A stretch of 64,000 nucleotides of DNA, from the NCBI RefSeq assembly GCF_003051005.1, contig NZ_QAOW01000001.1:868001-932000 (forward strand). Direction: 5' to 3'. This document shows positions 26,900 to 38,685 of this stretch, in pieces (position 1 is the stretch's first letter; each line of letters starts with the position of its first letter). The notes below the pieces were generated by a model. It saw only the letters and a list, made by a program, of their open reading frames with translations. It searched no databases and had not been told where the DNA came from. The stretch comes from Rhodococcus sp. OK519. Lineage in GTDB: Bacteria > Actinomycetota > Actinomycetes > Mycobacteriales > Mycobacteriaceae. A program made the translations under genes and the position numbers.

Positions 26900-28842
26900 G
26901 TGAGCGCACCAACCGCACGGCCTCAACCCACGCCGCGCAAGTCGGGAGCTACCGGCCCGACCGCGGGAGACAGCAGGGCAGCCGCGGCGCAGCCCGGTAA
27001 CCGTCGTCAGGTCGCCCCTGAGCGGGTCACCGGCGCGCAGTCCGTGGTTCGCGCCCTCGAGGAGCTCGAGGTCGACACCGTGTTCGGCATCCCGGGTGGG
27101 GCCGTTCTGCCGGTGTACGACCCGCTCTTCGACTCGAAGAAGGTTCGGCACGTCCTGGTGCGCCACGAGCAGGGCGCGGGTCACGCCGCGACCGGCTATG
27201 CCCAGGCAACCGGCAAGGTCGGCGTCTGCATGGCAACGTCCGGGCCCGGTGCGACCAACCTGGTGACCCCGCTCGCGGATGCCCAGATGGACTCTGTTCC
27301 GGTCGTTGCCATCACGGGGCAGGTCGGGCGCGGGCTGATCGGGACCGATGCGTTCCAGGAAGCCGACATCTCCGGCATCACGATGCCCGTCACCAAGCAC
27401 AATTTCCTCATCACCGACGGCATCGACATCCCGCGGATCCTGGCGGAGGCGTTCTACCTGGCGTCGAGCGGCCGCCCGGGCGCGGTCCTCGTCGACATCC
27501 CCAAGGACATCCTGCAGGCGCAGACCACGTTCTCGTGGCCGCCGGAGATGCACCTGCCCGGCTACCGTCCGGTCACCAAGCCGCACGGCAAGCAGGTGCG
27601 CGAGGCTGCGCGGCTCATCGCCGACGCCAAGTCCCCGGTCCTGTACGTCGGTGGCGGCGTCATCAAGGCCGATGCGTCGGCCGAGCTGCTCGAACTGGCC
27701 GAGCTGACCGGCATTCCCGTCGTCACCACCCTCATGGCTCGTGGTGCGTTCCCGGACAGCCACCAGCTCAACTGCGGCATGCCGGGCATGCACGGCACGG
27801 TCGCGGCCGTCGCCGCGCTGCAGAGGAGCGACCTGCTGATCACCCTCGGAGCGCGGTTCGACGACCGGGTCACCGGTCAGCTCGACTCGTTCGCGCCCGA
27901 CGCCAAGGTCATCCACGCCGACATCGATCCGGCGGAGATCGGCAAGAACCGCCACGCGGACGTCCCGATCGTGGGCGACTGCAAGGAGGTCATCACCGAG
28001 CTGCTCGAGGCGATCCGCGCCGATCAGGCGACGGGTACGACCCTCGACCTCACCGAGTGGTGGGCGTACCTCGACGGCATCCGCCGCACCTACCCGCTGG
28101 CCTACGACCGTCCGGCGGACGGGTCGCTGTCGCCCGAGTACGTGATCCAGGCCGTCGGCCGGCTCGCGGGCCCGGACGCGATCTACTGCGCCGGCGTCGG
28201 CCAGCACCAGATGTGGGCCGCGCAGTTCGTCAACTACGAGAAGCCGCGCACCTGGCTCAACTCGGGTGGCCTGGGCACGATGGGCTACGCCGTGCCGGCC
28301 GCGATGGGCGCCAAGATGGGCATGCCGGACCGTGAGGTCTGGGCCATCGACGGCGACGGCTGCTTCCAGATGACCAATCAGGAACTGGCCACGTGCGCCC
28401 TGGAGGGCGTGCCGATCAAGGTCGCCCTCGTCAACAACGGCAACCTCGGCATGGTCCGCCAGTGGCAGACGCTCTTCTACGACGAGCGTTACTCCAACAC
28501 CAACCTGGGCACCCACGGCGCCGTCCGTATCCCGGACTTCGTGAAGCTGGCCGAGGCGCTGGGCTGCGTCGGCATCCGGGTCGAGCGCGAGGAGGACGTC
28601 GAGGACGCCATCCGTACCGCGCAGTCGATCAACGACAAGCCCGTCGTCATCGACTTCATCGTCGGCGCCGACGCACAGGTCTGGCCGATGGTCGCGGCCG
28701 GCACCAGCAACGACGAGATCATGGCGGCACGGGGCATCCGTCCGCTGTTCGACGAAGACGAGGCTGCGGACGAACCCGCAACCATCCACGAGGCCATGCA
28801 GGAAGCCGCGCGTGAGCAGGCCGCTTCCGGGGAGGAACGTCA

Positions 28843-28846
<4 letters not shown>
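26900..28846 (+). CDS. ilvB: Acetolactate synthase large subunit
   Basis: A 648-residue ThDP-dependent synthase, first common step of valine, leucine and isoleucine synthesis. After a variable Pro/Ala-rich N-terminus the enzyme begins at [16 protein letters not shown]. The ThDP glutamate lies in [14 protein letters not shown], and the C-terminal ThDP motif is [15 protein letters not shown] with [17 protein letters not shown] 26900 is preceded by AAAGAGGA. A frame starting at 26864 would begin inside the attenuator and is not used. It overlaps ilvN by 4 bp. Expression is probably governed by the attenuator upstream. Confidence 0.95.
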
Positions 28847-30424
<1,578 letters not shown>

Positions 30425-30441
30425 TCCACAGCCTCTTCTGT

Positions 30442-30483
30442 CGGCCCGGGAGCCGCGCGACGTGTCGCGTGGGTCCCGGGCCG
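30442..30483 (+). terminator. Hairpin terminator after ilvC
   Basis: CGGCCCGGGA (30442-30451) pairs perfectly with TCCCGGGCCG (30474-30483). The 22-base interior can form a second GC-rich stem. It lies 17 bases past the ilvC stop; the rest of the 264-bp gap to serA must hold the serA promoter. Confidence 0.7.
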
Positions 30484-30688
30484 GAGTCGTTCCCGGCTGC
30501 GGCGAGACTCTCCGAATTGCCCGCCGGCGGTGTCCACTATGTGGTAGCGGGTACCCGCCCTGCGGAATCGTGGCGCACGGCCAACTAAACTGATCACGTC
30601 TGAGACCCGCGCGCGCCCGAAGCGGTGCCCGGCCACGGACAATCGCTCGACCCGACCCACCAGACACCGAAACACAGGAGAGTTCCTC

Positions 30689-32281
30689 GTGAGCCAGAAT
30701 GGCCGTCCCGTTGTCCTGATCGCCGACAAGCTCGCACAATCGACCGTCGATGCGCTCGGTGACGGTGTCGAGGTGCGCTGGGTCGACGGCCCGGACCGTC
30801 CCGCGCTGCTCGCGGCCGTGCCCGAGGCCGACGCTCTGCTCGTCCGCTCGGCCACGACGGTCGACGCCGAGGTCCTCGCCGCCGCCACGAAGCTGAAGAT
30901 CGTCGGCCGCGCCGGTGTCGGCCTCGACAACGTCGACATCCCGGCCGCCACCGAGCGTGGCGTCATGGTCGTCAACGCGCCGACCTCGAACATCCACTCG
31001 GCCGCCGAGCACGCCGTCTCGCTGCTGCTGTCGACCGCGCGCCAGATCCCGGCCGCCGACCGCACGCTGCGCGAGAAGACCTGGAAGCGTTCGAGCTTCA
31101 ACGGGACCGAGATCCTCGGCAAGACCGTCGGCGTCGTCGGCCTGGGCCGCATCGGCCAGCTGTTCGCGCAGCGTCTCGCCGCGTTCGAGACCGAGATCAT
31201 CGCGTACGACCCCTACCTGCCGGCTGCTCGCGCCGCGCAGCTGGGCATCGAGCTGGTCGACATCGACCAGCTGGTCGAGCGCGCCGACTTCATCTCGGTG
31301 CACCTGCCCAAGACCAAGGAGACCGCGGGTCTGCTGAACGCCGAGCGCCTGGCCAAGGCCAAGGACGGCGTCATCATCGTCAACGCCGCCCGCGGTGGCC
31401 TGATCGACGAGGACGCGCTGTACGACGCGCTCGTGGGCGGCAAGGTCCGCGCCGCCGGCCTCGACGTGTTCAACACCGAGCCGTGCACCGACTCCAAGCT
31501 GTTCGACCTCGACAACGTCGTCGTCACCCCGCACCTCGGTGCATCGACCTCGGAGGCGCAGGACCGCGCGGGCACCGACGTCGCCAAGAGCGTCCTGCTG
31601 GCCCTCGCCGGCGAGTTCGTGCCGGACGCCGTCAACGTCTCCGGTGGCCCGGTCGGCGAAGAGGTCGCGCCGTGGCTCGAGCTGGTCCGCAAGCTGGGTC
31701 TGCTCGCCGGCACCCTGTCGCCCGAGGCCGTCCAGAACGTCCAGGTCGTCGCGAGCGGTGAGATGTCGGCCGAGAACGTCGAGATCCTCGGTCTGGCCGC
31801 CCTGCGTGGCCTGTTCTCCGCGAGCAGCGACGAGGCTGTCACGTTCGTCAACGCCCCGCAGCTCGCCGAGCAGCGCGGTGTGAGCGTCGAGGTCGAGAAG
31901 CACAGCGAGGCGCAGACGCATCGCAGCGCCGTCGAGGTGCGTGCGGTCGCCGCCGACGGCACCGTCACCACCGTCGCGGGCGCGCTGACCGGCCTGCAGC
32001 AGGTCGAGAAGATCGTCAACATCAACGGCCGCAGCTTCGATCTGCGCGCCGAGGGTCACAACATCGTGGTCCACTACGTGGATCGTCCGGGCGTGCTCGG
32101 CGTCCTGGGTACCGTGCTCGGCACCGCCGGCATCGACATCCAGGCCGCCGCTCTGAGCCAGGACGTCGAGGGCGAGGGTGCCACCGTCATCCTGCGCGTC
32201 GACCGCGTCGTCGGCGATGCCGAGATCGCGCAGATCGTGGAGCAGCTCGACGCGCGAGTCGCGCAGGTCGACCTGTCCTGA
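30689..32281 (+). CDS. serA: D-3-phosphoglycerate dehydrogenase
   Basis: A 530-residue type 1 enzyme, the long form with an extra domain, first step of serine synthesis. NAD-binding [13 protein letters not shown], catalytic Arg in [10 protein letters not shown], and the His of [14 protein letters not shown] are present. The C-terminal 200 residues hold the allosteric substrate-binding domain and a final ACT domain ([17 protein letters not shown]) that binds serine as feedback inhibitor. GTG 30689 follows CACAGGAGAG. Its position between ilvC and leuB matches Rv2996c. A strong hairpin follows. Confidence 0.96.
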   Translation: MSQNGRPVVLIADKLAQSTVDALGDGVEVRWVDGPDRPALLAAVPEADALLVRSATTVDAEVLAAATKLKIVGRAGVGLDNVDIPAATERGVMVVNAPTSNIHSAAEHAVSLLLSTARQIPAADRTLREKTWKRSSFNGTEILGKTVGVVGLGRIGQLFAQRLAAFETEIIAYDPYLPAARAAQLGIELVDIDQLVERADFISVHLPKTKETAGLLNAERLAKAKDGVIIVNAARGGLIDEDALYDALVGGKVRAAGLDVFNTEPCTDSKLFDLDNVVVTPHLGASTSEAQDRAGTDVAKSVLLALAGEFVPDAVNVSGGPVGEEVAPWLELVRKLGLLAGTLSPEAVQNVQVVASGEMSAENVEILGLAALRGLFSASSDEAVTFVNAPQLAEQRGVSVEVEKHSEAQTHRSAVEVRAVAADGTVTTVAGALTGLQQVEKIVNINGRSFDLRAEGHNIVVHYVDRPGVLGVLGTVLGTAGIDIQAAALSQDVEGEGATVILRVDRVVGDAEIAQIVEQLDARVAQVDLS

Positions 32282-32297
32282 TCTTCTCCATCCCTAC

Positions 32298-32336
32298 CCG
32301 GTGGCCGCGATCGTCGAGGACGGTCGCGGCCACCGG
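32298..32336 (+). terminator. Hairpin terminator after serA
   Basis: Perfect 13-bp stem: CCGGTGGCCGCGA (32298-32310) and TCGCGGCCACCGG (32324-32336), 13-base loop. Confidence 0.75.
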
Positions 32337-32393
32337 CGCAACCGGGGTGTCTCACGCCACCGGTGGATTCTCAGTCGAAAGAGAGTGTGTCCC

Positions 32394-33407
32394 ATGAAGC
32401 TTGCGGTCATTCCCGGTGACGGCATCGGTGTCGAGGTCACGGCGGAAGCGCTGAAGGTGCTCCGGAAGCTGGTTCCCGATGTGGAGACCACCGAGTTCGA
32501 CCTCGGTGCCAAGCGCTACAACGAGACCGGCGACCTGCTGCCGGAGGCCGAGCTCGACGCGATCCGTCAGCACGACGCGATCCTGCTCGGCGCCATCGGC
32601 GATCCGCGGTTCGTCGCGCCGGGCATCCTCGAGCGTGGCCTGCTGCTGAACATGCGGTTCCTGCTCGATCACCACGTGAACCTGCGTCCGGCCCGCACCT
32701 ACCCGGGCTCGAGCTCGCCGTTGGCCGCGAACCCGGACATCGACTTCATCGTGGTCCGTGAGGGCACCGAGGGCCCGTACACCGGCAACGGTGGATCGAT
32801 CCGCATCGGCACCCCGCACGAGGTTGCCACCGAGGTCTCGGTCAACACGTGGTTCGGCGCGGAGCGCGTCGTGCGTGCCGCGTACGAGCTGGCGCAGACC
32901 CGCCGGGGCCACCTGACGCTCATCCACAAGACCAACGTGCTGTCGAACGCGGGCCGCATCTGGACCCGTGCGATGGAGACCATCGGTGCCGAGTACCCGG
33001 ACGTCGAGACCGCGTACTGCCACATCGACGCGGCGACCATCTACATGGTCACCGATCCGGCGCGCTTCGACGTGATCGTCACCGACAACCTGTTCGGCGA
33101 CATCATCACCGATCTTGCGGGCGCGGTCACCGGTGGTATCGGCCTGGCTGCGAGCGCCAACATCGACGCGTCGGGCACCAACCCGTCGATGTTCGAGCCG
33201 GTCCACGGCTCGGCGCCGGACATCGCCGGACAGGGCATCGCCGATCCGACCGCCGCGATCCTGTCGGCCGCCATGCTGCTGCGTCACCTCGGCCGCGAGG
33301 ACGACGCCGCTCGCATCGAGACTGCCGTCGAGGCGGATCTGTCCTCGCGTGGTGACGCTCCGATCGTCACCACCGAGGTCGGCGACCGGATCGCCGCCGC
33401 CGTCTAG
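32394..33407 (+). CDS. leuB: 3-isopropylmalate dehydrogenase
   Basis: A 337-residue NAD-dependent enzyme, third step of leucine synthesis. Motifs: [14 protein letters not shown], the Arg cluster [28 protein letters not shown], the catalytic lysine in LIHKTNVL, metal aspartates in [15 protein letters not shown] and the NAD loop [18 protein letters not shown]. It belongs to the short mycobacterial type. ATG 32394 follows GAAAGAGAG; the longer frame from 32178 overlaps serA and is spurious. leuCD lie 6 kb downstream, and leuA is not in this window. Confidence 0.95.
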   Translation: MKLAVIPGDGIGVEVTAEALKVLRKLVPDVETTEFDLGAKRYNETGDLLPEAELDAIRQHDAILLGAIGDPRFVAPGILERGLLLNMRFLLDHHVNLRPARTYPGSSSPLAANPDIDFIVVREGTEGPYTGNGGSIRIGTPHEVATEVSVNTWFGAERVVRAAYELAQTRRGHLTLIHKTNVLSNAGRIWTRAMETIGAEYPDVETAYCHIDAATIYMVTDPARFDVIVTDNLFGDIITDLAGAVTGGIGLAASANIDASGTNPSMFEPVHGSAPDIAGQGIADPTAAILSAAMLLRHLGREDDAARIETAVEADLSSRGDAPIVTTEVGDRIAAAV

Positions 33408-33421
33408 GCCTTCTTTCCACA

Positions 33422-33460
33422 GACTCGACCGCCGCCCGGAATCCGTGCGGCGGTCGAGTC
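33422..33460. terminator. Bidirectional terminator between leuB and the MFS gene
   Basis: Perfect 14-bp stem: GACTCGACCGCCGC (33422-33435) and GCGGCGGTCGAGTC (33447-33460), followed by GTTT on the plus strand. It lies between two convergent genes. Confidence 0.8.
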
Positions 33461-33480
33461 GTTTGCAGGTGCTTCGGGTG

Positions 33481-34683
33481 TCAGCGACGTTCGGGGTGAT
33501 CCGCGGGAACCAGCGGCACCGCCACCAGTGGGAACAACGCGGTGATCGCGAAGGCGACAGGGAAACTCACCGCCGCGATCAGGCCGCCGAAGAGCGGTGG
33601 CACCACCGACGCCGCCAGATACTGGCTCGTGTTCTGGGTGCCGAGTGCGCGTCCGCTCCAGTAGGGCCCGGCGATCTCGGCGACGGCGGTGAAGGCCAAT
33701 CCGTTGTCTGCCACAGTGATCACCGACGCCAGGACCAGCAAGGCCACGGACACGGGGGAGTCCAGCCAGTCGGTCAGCGCCAGTGCACCCATCGAGATCG
33801 CGGCGGCGATCGCGACCCAGCGCAGTGGGCGCATGCGACTGCCCACTCGATCCGACAGTGCTCCCGCGACGATCCGACCTGCGGCTCCGAGCAATTGGGT
33901 CACGGTGATCAGAAGTCCGGCGGATGCCGCCGACCAGTTTCGATCGGTCATCAACCACAACAGCGAGAACGTCCACACGAGGTATTGCGGAACCACCAGC
34001 AGCACCGAGACTCCGTGAATCCGCCACAGCACACTCGACTTTCGGTACGGGTTGTCCAGCAGACCCGTCTGCTGCGCGGCCGTGCGGTCCGGGCGTGGTG
34101 GGTCGACGACGAACAGGCACGCGACCGCAGCGATGAACGTCACAGCGGTGGGCAGCGCCAATGCCCAACCGATGCCGTGGGATTCGGCGATGCGGGGCAC
34201 CGTGAGCGCAGCCACCGCGACTCCCAGTGGGAGCGCCATCTGGCGGATTCCCATTGCCAGTCCGCGCCGATGTGCTGGGAACCAGCCGACCACCACGCGT
34301 CCGCTGGCAGCGTTCGCGCTCGATGCTGCCATCCCGCCGATCAGCAGGAACACACCCAGCATCACGAACGACGAGCTGAACGCTGCACCGGCGCTCGCCA
34401 GGGCCGTGCCGGCCATGCCCATCACCAGGACCCGGCGTTCGCCGATGCGGTCGACGACGGCGCCCCATGCCATCAGGCTGACGAGGAACCCGACAGTGGG
34501 TGCGGCCACCACGAGTCCGGCGCGGGAGAGTTCCATCCCGTGGATGTTCTGCAACGTGGGCAGCAGGAAGGCCGGCGCGTTGGAGAACACCGCGCCCGCG
34601 GCCTGCGCGAGCACACCCAGTCCCAGCATCGACCAACGCTTCGTCGAATTCACCCGAACTTCCTCGCCTGCCGTGGTGTCCAT
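33481..34683 (-). CDS. Major facilitator superfamily transporter
   Basis: A 400-residue membrane protein with 12 predicted helices and the MFS signature between helices 2 and 3 (GAVVDRIGERRVLVMG), repeated in weaker form in the second half (GALSDRVGSRMRPL). Orthologue by position of Rv2994. The substrate is unknown; drug or small-organic-acid export is typical. It starts at ATG 34683, with a GTG ten codons in (VNSTKRWSML) as a plausible alternative close to the first helix. It is divergent from the FAH-family gene, which could supply or use its substrate. Confidence 0.85.
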   Translation of the reverse strand: MDTTAGEEVRVNSTKRWSMLGLGVLAQAAGAVFSNAPAFLLPTLQNIHGMELSRAGLVVAAPTVGFLVSLMAWGAVVDRIGERRVLVMGMAGTALASAGAAFSSSFVMLGVFLLIGGMAASSANAASGRVVVGWFPAHRRGLAMGIRQMALPLGVAVAALTVPRIAESHGIGWALALPTAVTFIAAVACLFVVDPPRPDRTAAQQTGLLDNPYRKSSVLWRIHGVSVLLVVPQYLVWTFSLLWLMTDRNWSAASAGLLITVTQLLGAAGRIVAGALSDRVGSRMRPLRWVAIAAAISMGALALTDWLDSPVSVALLVLASVITVADNGLAFTAVAEIAGPYWSGRALGTQNTSQYLAASVVPPLFGGLIAAVSFPVAFAITALFPLVAVPLVPADHPERR

Positions 34684-34810
34684 ATTGCCGTCCCAATATG
34701 TGAAATGAATGTCCTAGAATGTGGATATCGCTCGAAGTGTAGACCCTTCGCCGACGGGTGCACGACGGGTACTCCGTGGCGATGTCGCGCGAGTCGATAG
34801 ACTCGGCCAC

Positions 34811-35584
34811 ATGCGCCTTGGTCGAATTGCCAGTCCCGATGGAGTTGCCTTCGTGTCGATCGAGGGGGAGGGCGACGCGCAGACTGCGAAGGAGATCGCC
34901 GAACACCCCTTCGGTACACCGACTTTCACCGGGCGTAGCTGGCCCCTGGCCGACGTCCGACTGCTGGCGCCGATCCTGGCGAGCAAGGTGATCTGCGTCG
35001 GCAAGAATTACGCAGCGCACGCCGCGGAGATGGGCGGCGAGGCACCCGAGGATCCGGTCATCTTCATCAAGCCCAACACGTCGATCGTCGGTCCGGGCGC
35101 GCCGATCATGCTGCCGCCGTCGTCGAACGAGGTGCACTACGAGGGCGAACTCGCGGTCGTCATCGGGCGTCCCTGCAAGGACGTACCTGCGGCGAAGGCG
35201 CTCGACGTCGTGCTCGGGTACACCGTCGCCAACGATGTCACCGCCCGCGATCAGCAGCGTCACGACGGGCAGTGGACCCGTGCGAAGGGCTACGACACGT
35301 TCTGCCCGCTCGGTCCGTGGATCGAGACGAACCTGGACGTCTCGGACGTCGAGATCAAGACCGAGGTGGACGGCGAGGTCAAGCAGCGCAGCCGCACTTC
35401 GCTTCTGCTGCACGACATCCCGAAGGTCATCGAATGGGTGTCCGCGGTCATGACGCTACTGCCCGGCGACGTCATCCTCACCGGCACGCCCGAGGGTGTG
35501 GGCCCCATCGTCGACGGTCAGAGCGTGAGCGTCACGGTGGAGGGCATCGGCACTCTGACCAATCCGGTTGCCGCCAAGCGCTGA
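34811..35584 (+). CDS. Fumarylacetoacetate hydrolase family protein
   Basis: A 257-residue FAH-fold enzyme, orthologue by position of Rv2993c, a class covering fumarylpyruvate hydrolases, HpaG-like isomerases/decarboxylases and oxaloacetate decarboxylases. Metal ligands are seen in NEVHYEGELAVVIG (Glu-x-Glu) and GYTVANDVTARDQQ (Asp), with KGYDTFCPLGPW and LTGTPEGVGP completing the fold. Exact substrate not shown. ATG 34811 is chosen; a frame 30 residues longer has no conserved start. It precedes gltX by 100 bp and may be co-transcribed. Confidence 0.85.
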   Translation: MRLGRIASPDGVAFVSIEGEGDAQTAKEIAEHPFGTPTFTGRSWPLADVRLLAPILASKVICVGKNYAAHAAEMGGEAPEDPVIFIKPNTSIVGPGAPIMLPPSSNEVHYEGELAVVIGRPCKDVPAAKALDVVLGYTVANDVTARDQQRHDGQWTRAKGYDTFCPLGPWIETNLDVSDVEIKTEVDGEVKQRSRTSLLLHDIPKVIEWVSAVMTLLPGDVILTGTPEGVGPIVDGQSVSVTVEGIGTLTNPVAAKR

Positions 35585-35684
35585 TCGGATACCGCTCCGG
35601 AGGGGTGCGGACTAGCCTGTAAGGGTCCGTTTCCGTAGATGACCACGCCTAGCAGCGTCTAGCAGTGTCGACCCGAAGTGAGCC

Positions 35685-37160
35685 ATGACCACCAGCGAAG
35701 TACGTGTCCGTTTCTGTCCGTCGCCCACCGGCACCCCGCATGTCGGGCTCGTCCGAACCGCCCTGTTCAACTGGGCGTTCGCACGTCACCACGGTGGCAC
35801 GTTCGTGTTCCGCATCGAGGACACGGACGCCGCCCGTGACACGGAGGAGTCGTACCAGGCGATCCTGGACGCACTGCGCTGGCTGGGCCTGAACTGGGAC
35901 GAGGGTCCGGAAGTGGGCGGCCCGCACGAGCCGTATCGGCAGTCGCAGCGACGCGACCTGCACCTCGACGTCGTCCGCCGTCTGCTCGAGGCCGGTGAGG
36001 CCTACGAGTCCTTCTCGACCCCGGAGGAGGTCGAGGCGCGGCACAAGGCGGCCGGACGTGACCCCAAGCTCGGCTACGACAACTTCGATCGCGACCTGAC
36101 GGACGAGCAGCGTGCGGCGTACCTCGAGGAGGGGCGTAAGCCGGTCGTGCGGCTGCGGATGCCCGACCACGACCTCACGTGGAACGACCTGGTGCGTGGT
36201 GAGACGACGTTCAAGGCCGGCACGGTGCCCGACTTCGCCCTCACCCGAGGCAACGGCATCCCGCTGTACACGCTCGTGAACCCGGTCGACGACGCGTTGA
36301 TGAAGATCACGCATGTTCTGCGCGGCGAGGATCTGCTGTCGTCGACTCCGCGTCAGCTGGCGTTGTACGAGGCGCTGCAGCGCGTCGGTGTCGCCGATTT
36401 CACGCCCGAGTTCGGGCACCTCCCGTTCGTGATGGGGCAGGGCAACAAGAAGCTGTCCAAGCGCGATCCCGAGTCGAACCTCTTCATCCACCGCGACCGC
36501 GGCTTCATCCCCGAGGGCCTGCTCAACTACCTGGCCCTGCTGGGTTGGAGCATCGCGGACGACCACGACGTCTTCTCGCTCGACGAGATGGTCGCAGCGT
36601 TCGACATCTCCAAGGTGAACTCGAACCCGGCCCGCTTCGACCAGAAGAAGGCCGACGCGATCAACGCCGAGCACATTCGACTGCTCGAGCCGGCCGATTT
36701 CTCTGCGCGCCTGCGCCAGTACCTGACCACGCACGGGCATCCCGTGGACGCGCTGACCGACGAACAGTTCGACGTCGCGGCCGAGTTGGTCCAGACGCGC
36801 ATCGTGGTCCTCTCGGACGCGTGGGACCTCATGAAGTTCCTCTTGGTGGACGAATCCGACTTCGGGATCGACCCGGCTGCCGCGGCGAAGAATCTCGGCG
36901 CCGATTCCGCCCCCGTCCTGGACGCGACGATCGAGGCACTGGATTCGCTGTCGGAGTGGGTTACCGCGGATATCGAGGAGTCACTCAAGGCCGCGCTGAT
37001 CGAGAAGATGGAACTGAAGCCGCGGAAGGCGTTCGCGCCGGTTCGTGTCGCGGTTACCGGCTCGCACATCAGCCCGCCGCTGTACGAGTCGATGGAACTG
37101 CTCGGCCGGGAGGCGACGCTCGCTCGTCTGCGCTCCGCCCGCGCTCAGGTCGGAATCTAG
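35685..37160 (+). CDS. gltX: Glutamyl-tRNA synthetase
   Basis: A 491-residue class I synthetase charging tRNA-Glu and, in organisms that use GatCAB, also tRNA-Gln. The HIGH motif appears as [14 protein letters not shown] and KMSKS as KLSKRD. The catalytic core [16 protein letters not shown] and the alpha-helical anticodon-binding C-terminus are intact. No glnS is visible here, and gatCAB is present, so misacylation followed by transamidation is the expected route to Gln-tRNA. The genes of both tRNA substrates follow directly downstream. Corresponds to Rv2992c. Confidence 0.96.
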   Translation: MTTSEVRVRFCPSPTGTPHVGLVRTALFNWAFARHHGGTFVFRIEDTDAARDTEESYQAILDALRWLGLNWDEGPEVGGPHEPYRQSQRRDLHLDVVRRLLEAGEAYESFSTPEEVEARHKAAGRDPKLGYDNFDRDLTDEQRAAYLEEGRKPVVRLRMPDHDLTWNDLVRGETTFKAGTVPDFALTRGNGIPLYTLVNPVDDALMKITHVLRGEDLLSSTPRQLALYEALQRVGVADFTPEFGHLPFVMGQGNKKLSKRDPESNLFIHRDRGFIPEGLLNYLALLGWSIADDHDVFSLDEMVAAFDISKVNSNPARFDQKKADAINAEHIRLLEPADFSARLRQYLTTHGHPVDALTDEQFDVAAELVQTRIVVLSDAWDLMKFLLVDESDFGIDPAAAAKNLGADSAPVLDATIEALDSLSEWVTADIEESLKAALIEKMELKPRKAFAPVRVAVTGSHISPPLYESMELLGREATLARLRSARAQVGI

Positions 37161-37173
37161 GCTTCCCGTCGGC

Positions 37174-37202
37174 GGTCAGAGGGCGTTTTCAGCCCTCTGA
37201 CC
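37174..37202 (+). terminator. Hairpin terminator after gltX
   Basis: Perfect 11-bp stem GGTCAGAGGGC (37174-37184) and GCCCTCTGACC (37192-37202), loop GTTTTCA. Confidence 0.8.
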
Positions 37203-37209
37203 AGCCGAT

Positions 37210-37240
37210 TTGGAGAAACACTGGGGGGCTTTGATATTGT
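37210..37240 (+). promoter_or_regulatory. Possible promoter of tRNA-Gln
   Basis: TTGGAG at 37210-37215, 17-base spacer, then GATATT at 37233-37238 (or TATTGT at 37235-37240 as a TANNNT box), about 55 bases before the mature tRNA. The AT-rich patch stands out in this GC-rich region. Confidence 0.4.
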
Positions 37241-37298
37241 TCTCCTCGTTCGAAAGGCGAGCCCCCGGCCGCAAGGTCAGGCAAGCCTGGAAGATCAT

Positions 37299-37370
37299 TG
37301 GGGTATGGTGTAATTGGCAACACAGCGGTTTCTGGTACCGCCATTCTAGGTTCGAGTCCTGGTACCCCAG
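37299..37370 (+). tRNA. tRNA-Gln (anticodon CTG)
   Basis: 72-nt cloverleaf. Acceptor stem TGGGGTA (37299-37305) pairs with TACCCCA (37363-37369), with discriminator G37370. The anticodon loop in GCGGTTTCTGGTACCGC gives CTG, reading CAG. T arm is CTAGGTTCGAGTCCTGG. CCA is not encoded. It follows gltX. In this organism it would be charged with Glu and amidated by GatCAB. The U/C34 status means only the CAG codon is read by this gene. Confidence 0.95.
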
Positions 37371-37516
37371 CGGAGAGTTCAAGTGGTTTCACTCTGAACT
37401 CCGGTCAGCTCAGCTGATCGAGTTTCCGTCGAAGATCTGATCCGCGAGGGTTCGATCGGAATCGGAAGCGTTCCATCGTGTCGCGAGCATGCGGCGGCAC
37501 ACCTTGAAAATGTTCT

Positions 37517-37589
37517 GGCCCCGTCGTCTAGCGGCCTAGGACGCCGCCCTCTCAAGGCGGTAGCGCGGGTTCGAATCCCGTCGGGGCTA
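37517..37589 (+). tRNA. tRNA-Glu (anticodon CTC), first copy
   Basis: 73-nt cloverleaf: acceptor GGCCCCG (37517-37523) with CGGGGCT (37582-37588), first pair G-U, discriminator A37589. The anticodon arm GCCGCCCTCTCAAGGCGG gives CTC, reading GAG. T arm CGGGTTCGAATCCCG. CCA follows directly (37590-37592), unlike the second copy. Confidence 0.95.
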
Positions 37590-37682
37590 CCAAGGAAGCG
37601 TCCTCTAATCCTGGATCAGGGGGATTTTCTCTTGGTGAGAGCATGTTTCCGGGCGCACAGTGTGCACAACAAAGAAGATCCT

Positions 37683-37755
37683 GGCCCCGTCGTCTAGCGG
37701 CCTAGGACGCCGCCCTCTCAAGGCGGTAGCGCGGGTTCGAATCCCGTCGGGGCTA
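37683..37755 (+). tRNA. tRNA-Glu (anticodon CTC), second copy
   Basis: Identical over all 73 nt to the copy at 37517-37589, 93 bp downstream of it. The gene is followed by CAAAG, so the CCA end is not encoded and must be added. A T-tailed terminator follows. Tandem duplication of this locus is the simplest origin. Confidence 0.95.
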
Positions 37756-37763
37756 CAAAGCAA

Positions 37764-37794
37764 GACCCTCCGATCATCGATCGGAGGGTCTTTT
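37764..37794 (+). terminator. Rho-independent terminator after the tRNA-Glu pair
   Basis: Perfect 11-bp stem GACCCTCCGAT (37764-37774) and ATCGGAGGGTC (37780-37790), followed by TTTT. Confidence 0.9.
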
Positions 37795-37830
37795 CGCTTT
37801 CCGGGTTCCGCAGGAGGCCTGCGCTGAGCC

Positions 37831-37998
37831 TCAGCCGCTCTTGCGGCGGAACTCACGCTTGTGATCGGCGCTGCTGTGCGCATCGTGGACCTTCGACTGC
37901 CCGTCCAGATGCGCGGTCGCACCCGACTGTCGGTGATTCTTGCGGTCGAGCGCCTCGCGGAACTTTCGCTTGATGTCTTTGTCGGCGGAATCGCTCAC
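37831..37998 (-). CDS. Small DUF5302-like protein
   Basis: A 55-residue, strongly basic and hydrophilic protein starting at GTG 37998 behind an excellent ribosome site (GGGAGGAGGACGAC). It reads VSDSADKDIKRKFREALDRK at the N-terminus and ends KREFRRKSG. The KRKFREALDRKN block and the FRRKSG ending are the mark of DUF5302, a short actinobacterial family of unknown function. It is convergent with the tRNA-Glu unit and lies 99 bp downstream of the oxidase-fold gene on the same strand. Too short for standard ORF thresholds, but the start signal and family ends make it convincing. Confidence 0.8.
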   Translation of the reverse strand: MSDSADKDIKRKFREALDRKNHRQSGATAHLDGQSKVHDAHSSADHKREFRRKSG

Positions 37999-38097
37999 GT
38001 CGTCCTCCTCCCTGCCTCGGTGGTGGGTCGTCCGATTCGGAATGTACCGCCGAGACCGGGGTCACGTCGCGTCGTTTTTCCCGGCGGGGCCGGTCGT

Positions 38098-38595
38098 CTA
38101 GAGATATGCGGCGGTGGATCCGCCGACCGGCATGGCAGGAAGCCCCAGCTTGCGGTGATCCCATGAGCGCACCCGCTCCGGTACGACCTTGACCGCAATG
38201 CGCTTGTGCAACATCATCTCGACCGCGGGCTTGACGTCCTCGGAATAGGGCCCCGTGTACCGCTCCCAGATGCTGATTCCGACCTTGAACAGCGCCTCCG
38301 GGTCGTCCACGATCTCCCCGCGTCCTTCGATGGATACACCGCGGAGCGTGTCGTACGTATCGCCGTCCTCGATCATCATCGTGAGCCGGCTGTCGCGCCG
38401 GAGGTTGACGGACTTCTGCGACTTGGCCTTCGTCTCGAACCACAATTCGCCGTCGATCACGGCGTACCACATCGCGACGAGGTGGGGAGTGCCGGTCGCT
38501 CCGATCGTGGCTATCGTCGAGACTCGGCTTCGCTCGATGAATTCGGTGATCTCGGCGTCCGACATGGTTATCTGCCCGCGTTGGTTGGTCCCCAC
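38098..38595 (-). CDS. Pyridoxamine 5'-phosphate oxidase-fold protein (Rv2991-like)
   Basis: A 165-residue split-barrel flavin/F420-binding fold protein, orthologue by position of Rv2991. Family traits: the [27 protein letters not shown] core, the basic [22 protein letters not shown] stretch that contacts the cofactor phosphate, and WERYTGPY. The cofactor could be FMN or F420. F420 synthesis is supported by fbiD in this window. GTG 38595 (VGTNQRGQI) is chosen because GGAGG stands 8 bases before it and it matches the mycobacterial N-terminus. Substrate unknown. Confidence 0.8.
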   Translation of the reverse strand: MGTNQRGQITMSDAEITEFIERSRVSTIATIGATGTPHLVAMWYAVIDGELWFETKAKSQKSVNLRRDSRLTMMIEDGDTYDTLRGVSIEGRGEIVDDPEALFKVGISIWERYTGPYSEDVKPAVEMMLHKRIAVKVVPERVRSWDHRKLGLPAMPVGGSTAAYL

Positions 38596-38685
38596 AGCCG
38601 TACCTCCACTCGTATGGAATTCGTTCTCACGAGCGACTGTGCCACGAATCACTTGGCAGGGAACCGAGTGGGGTCTGTTACATCC

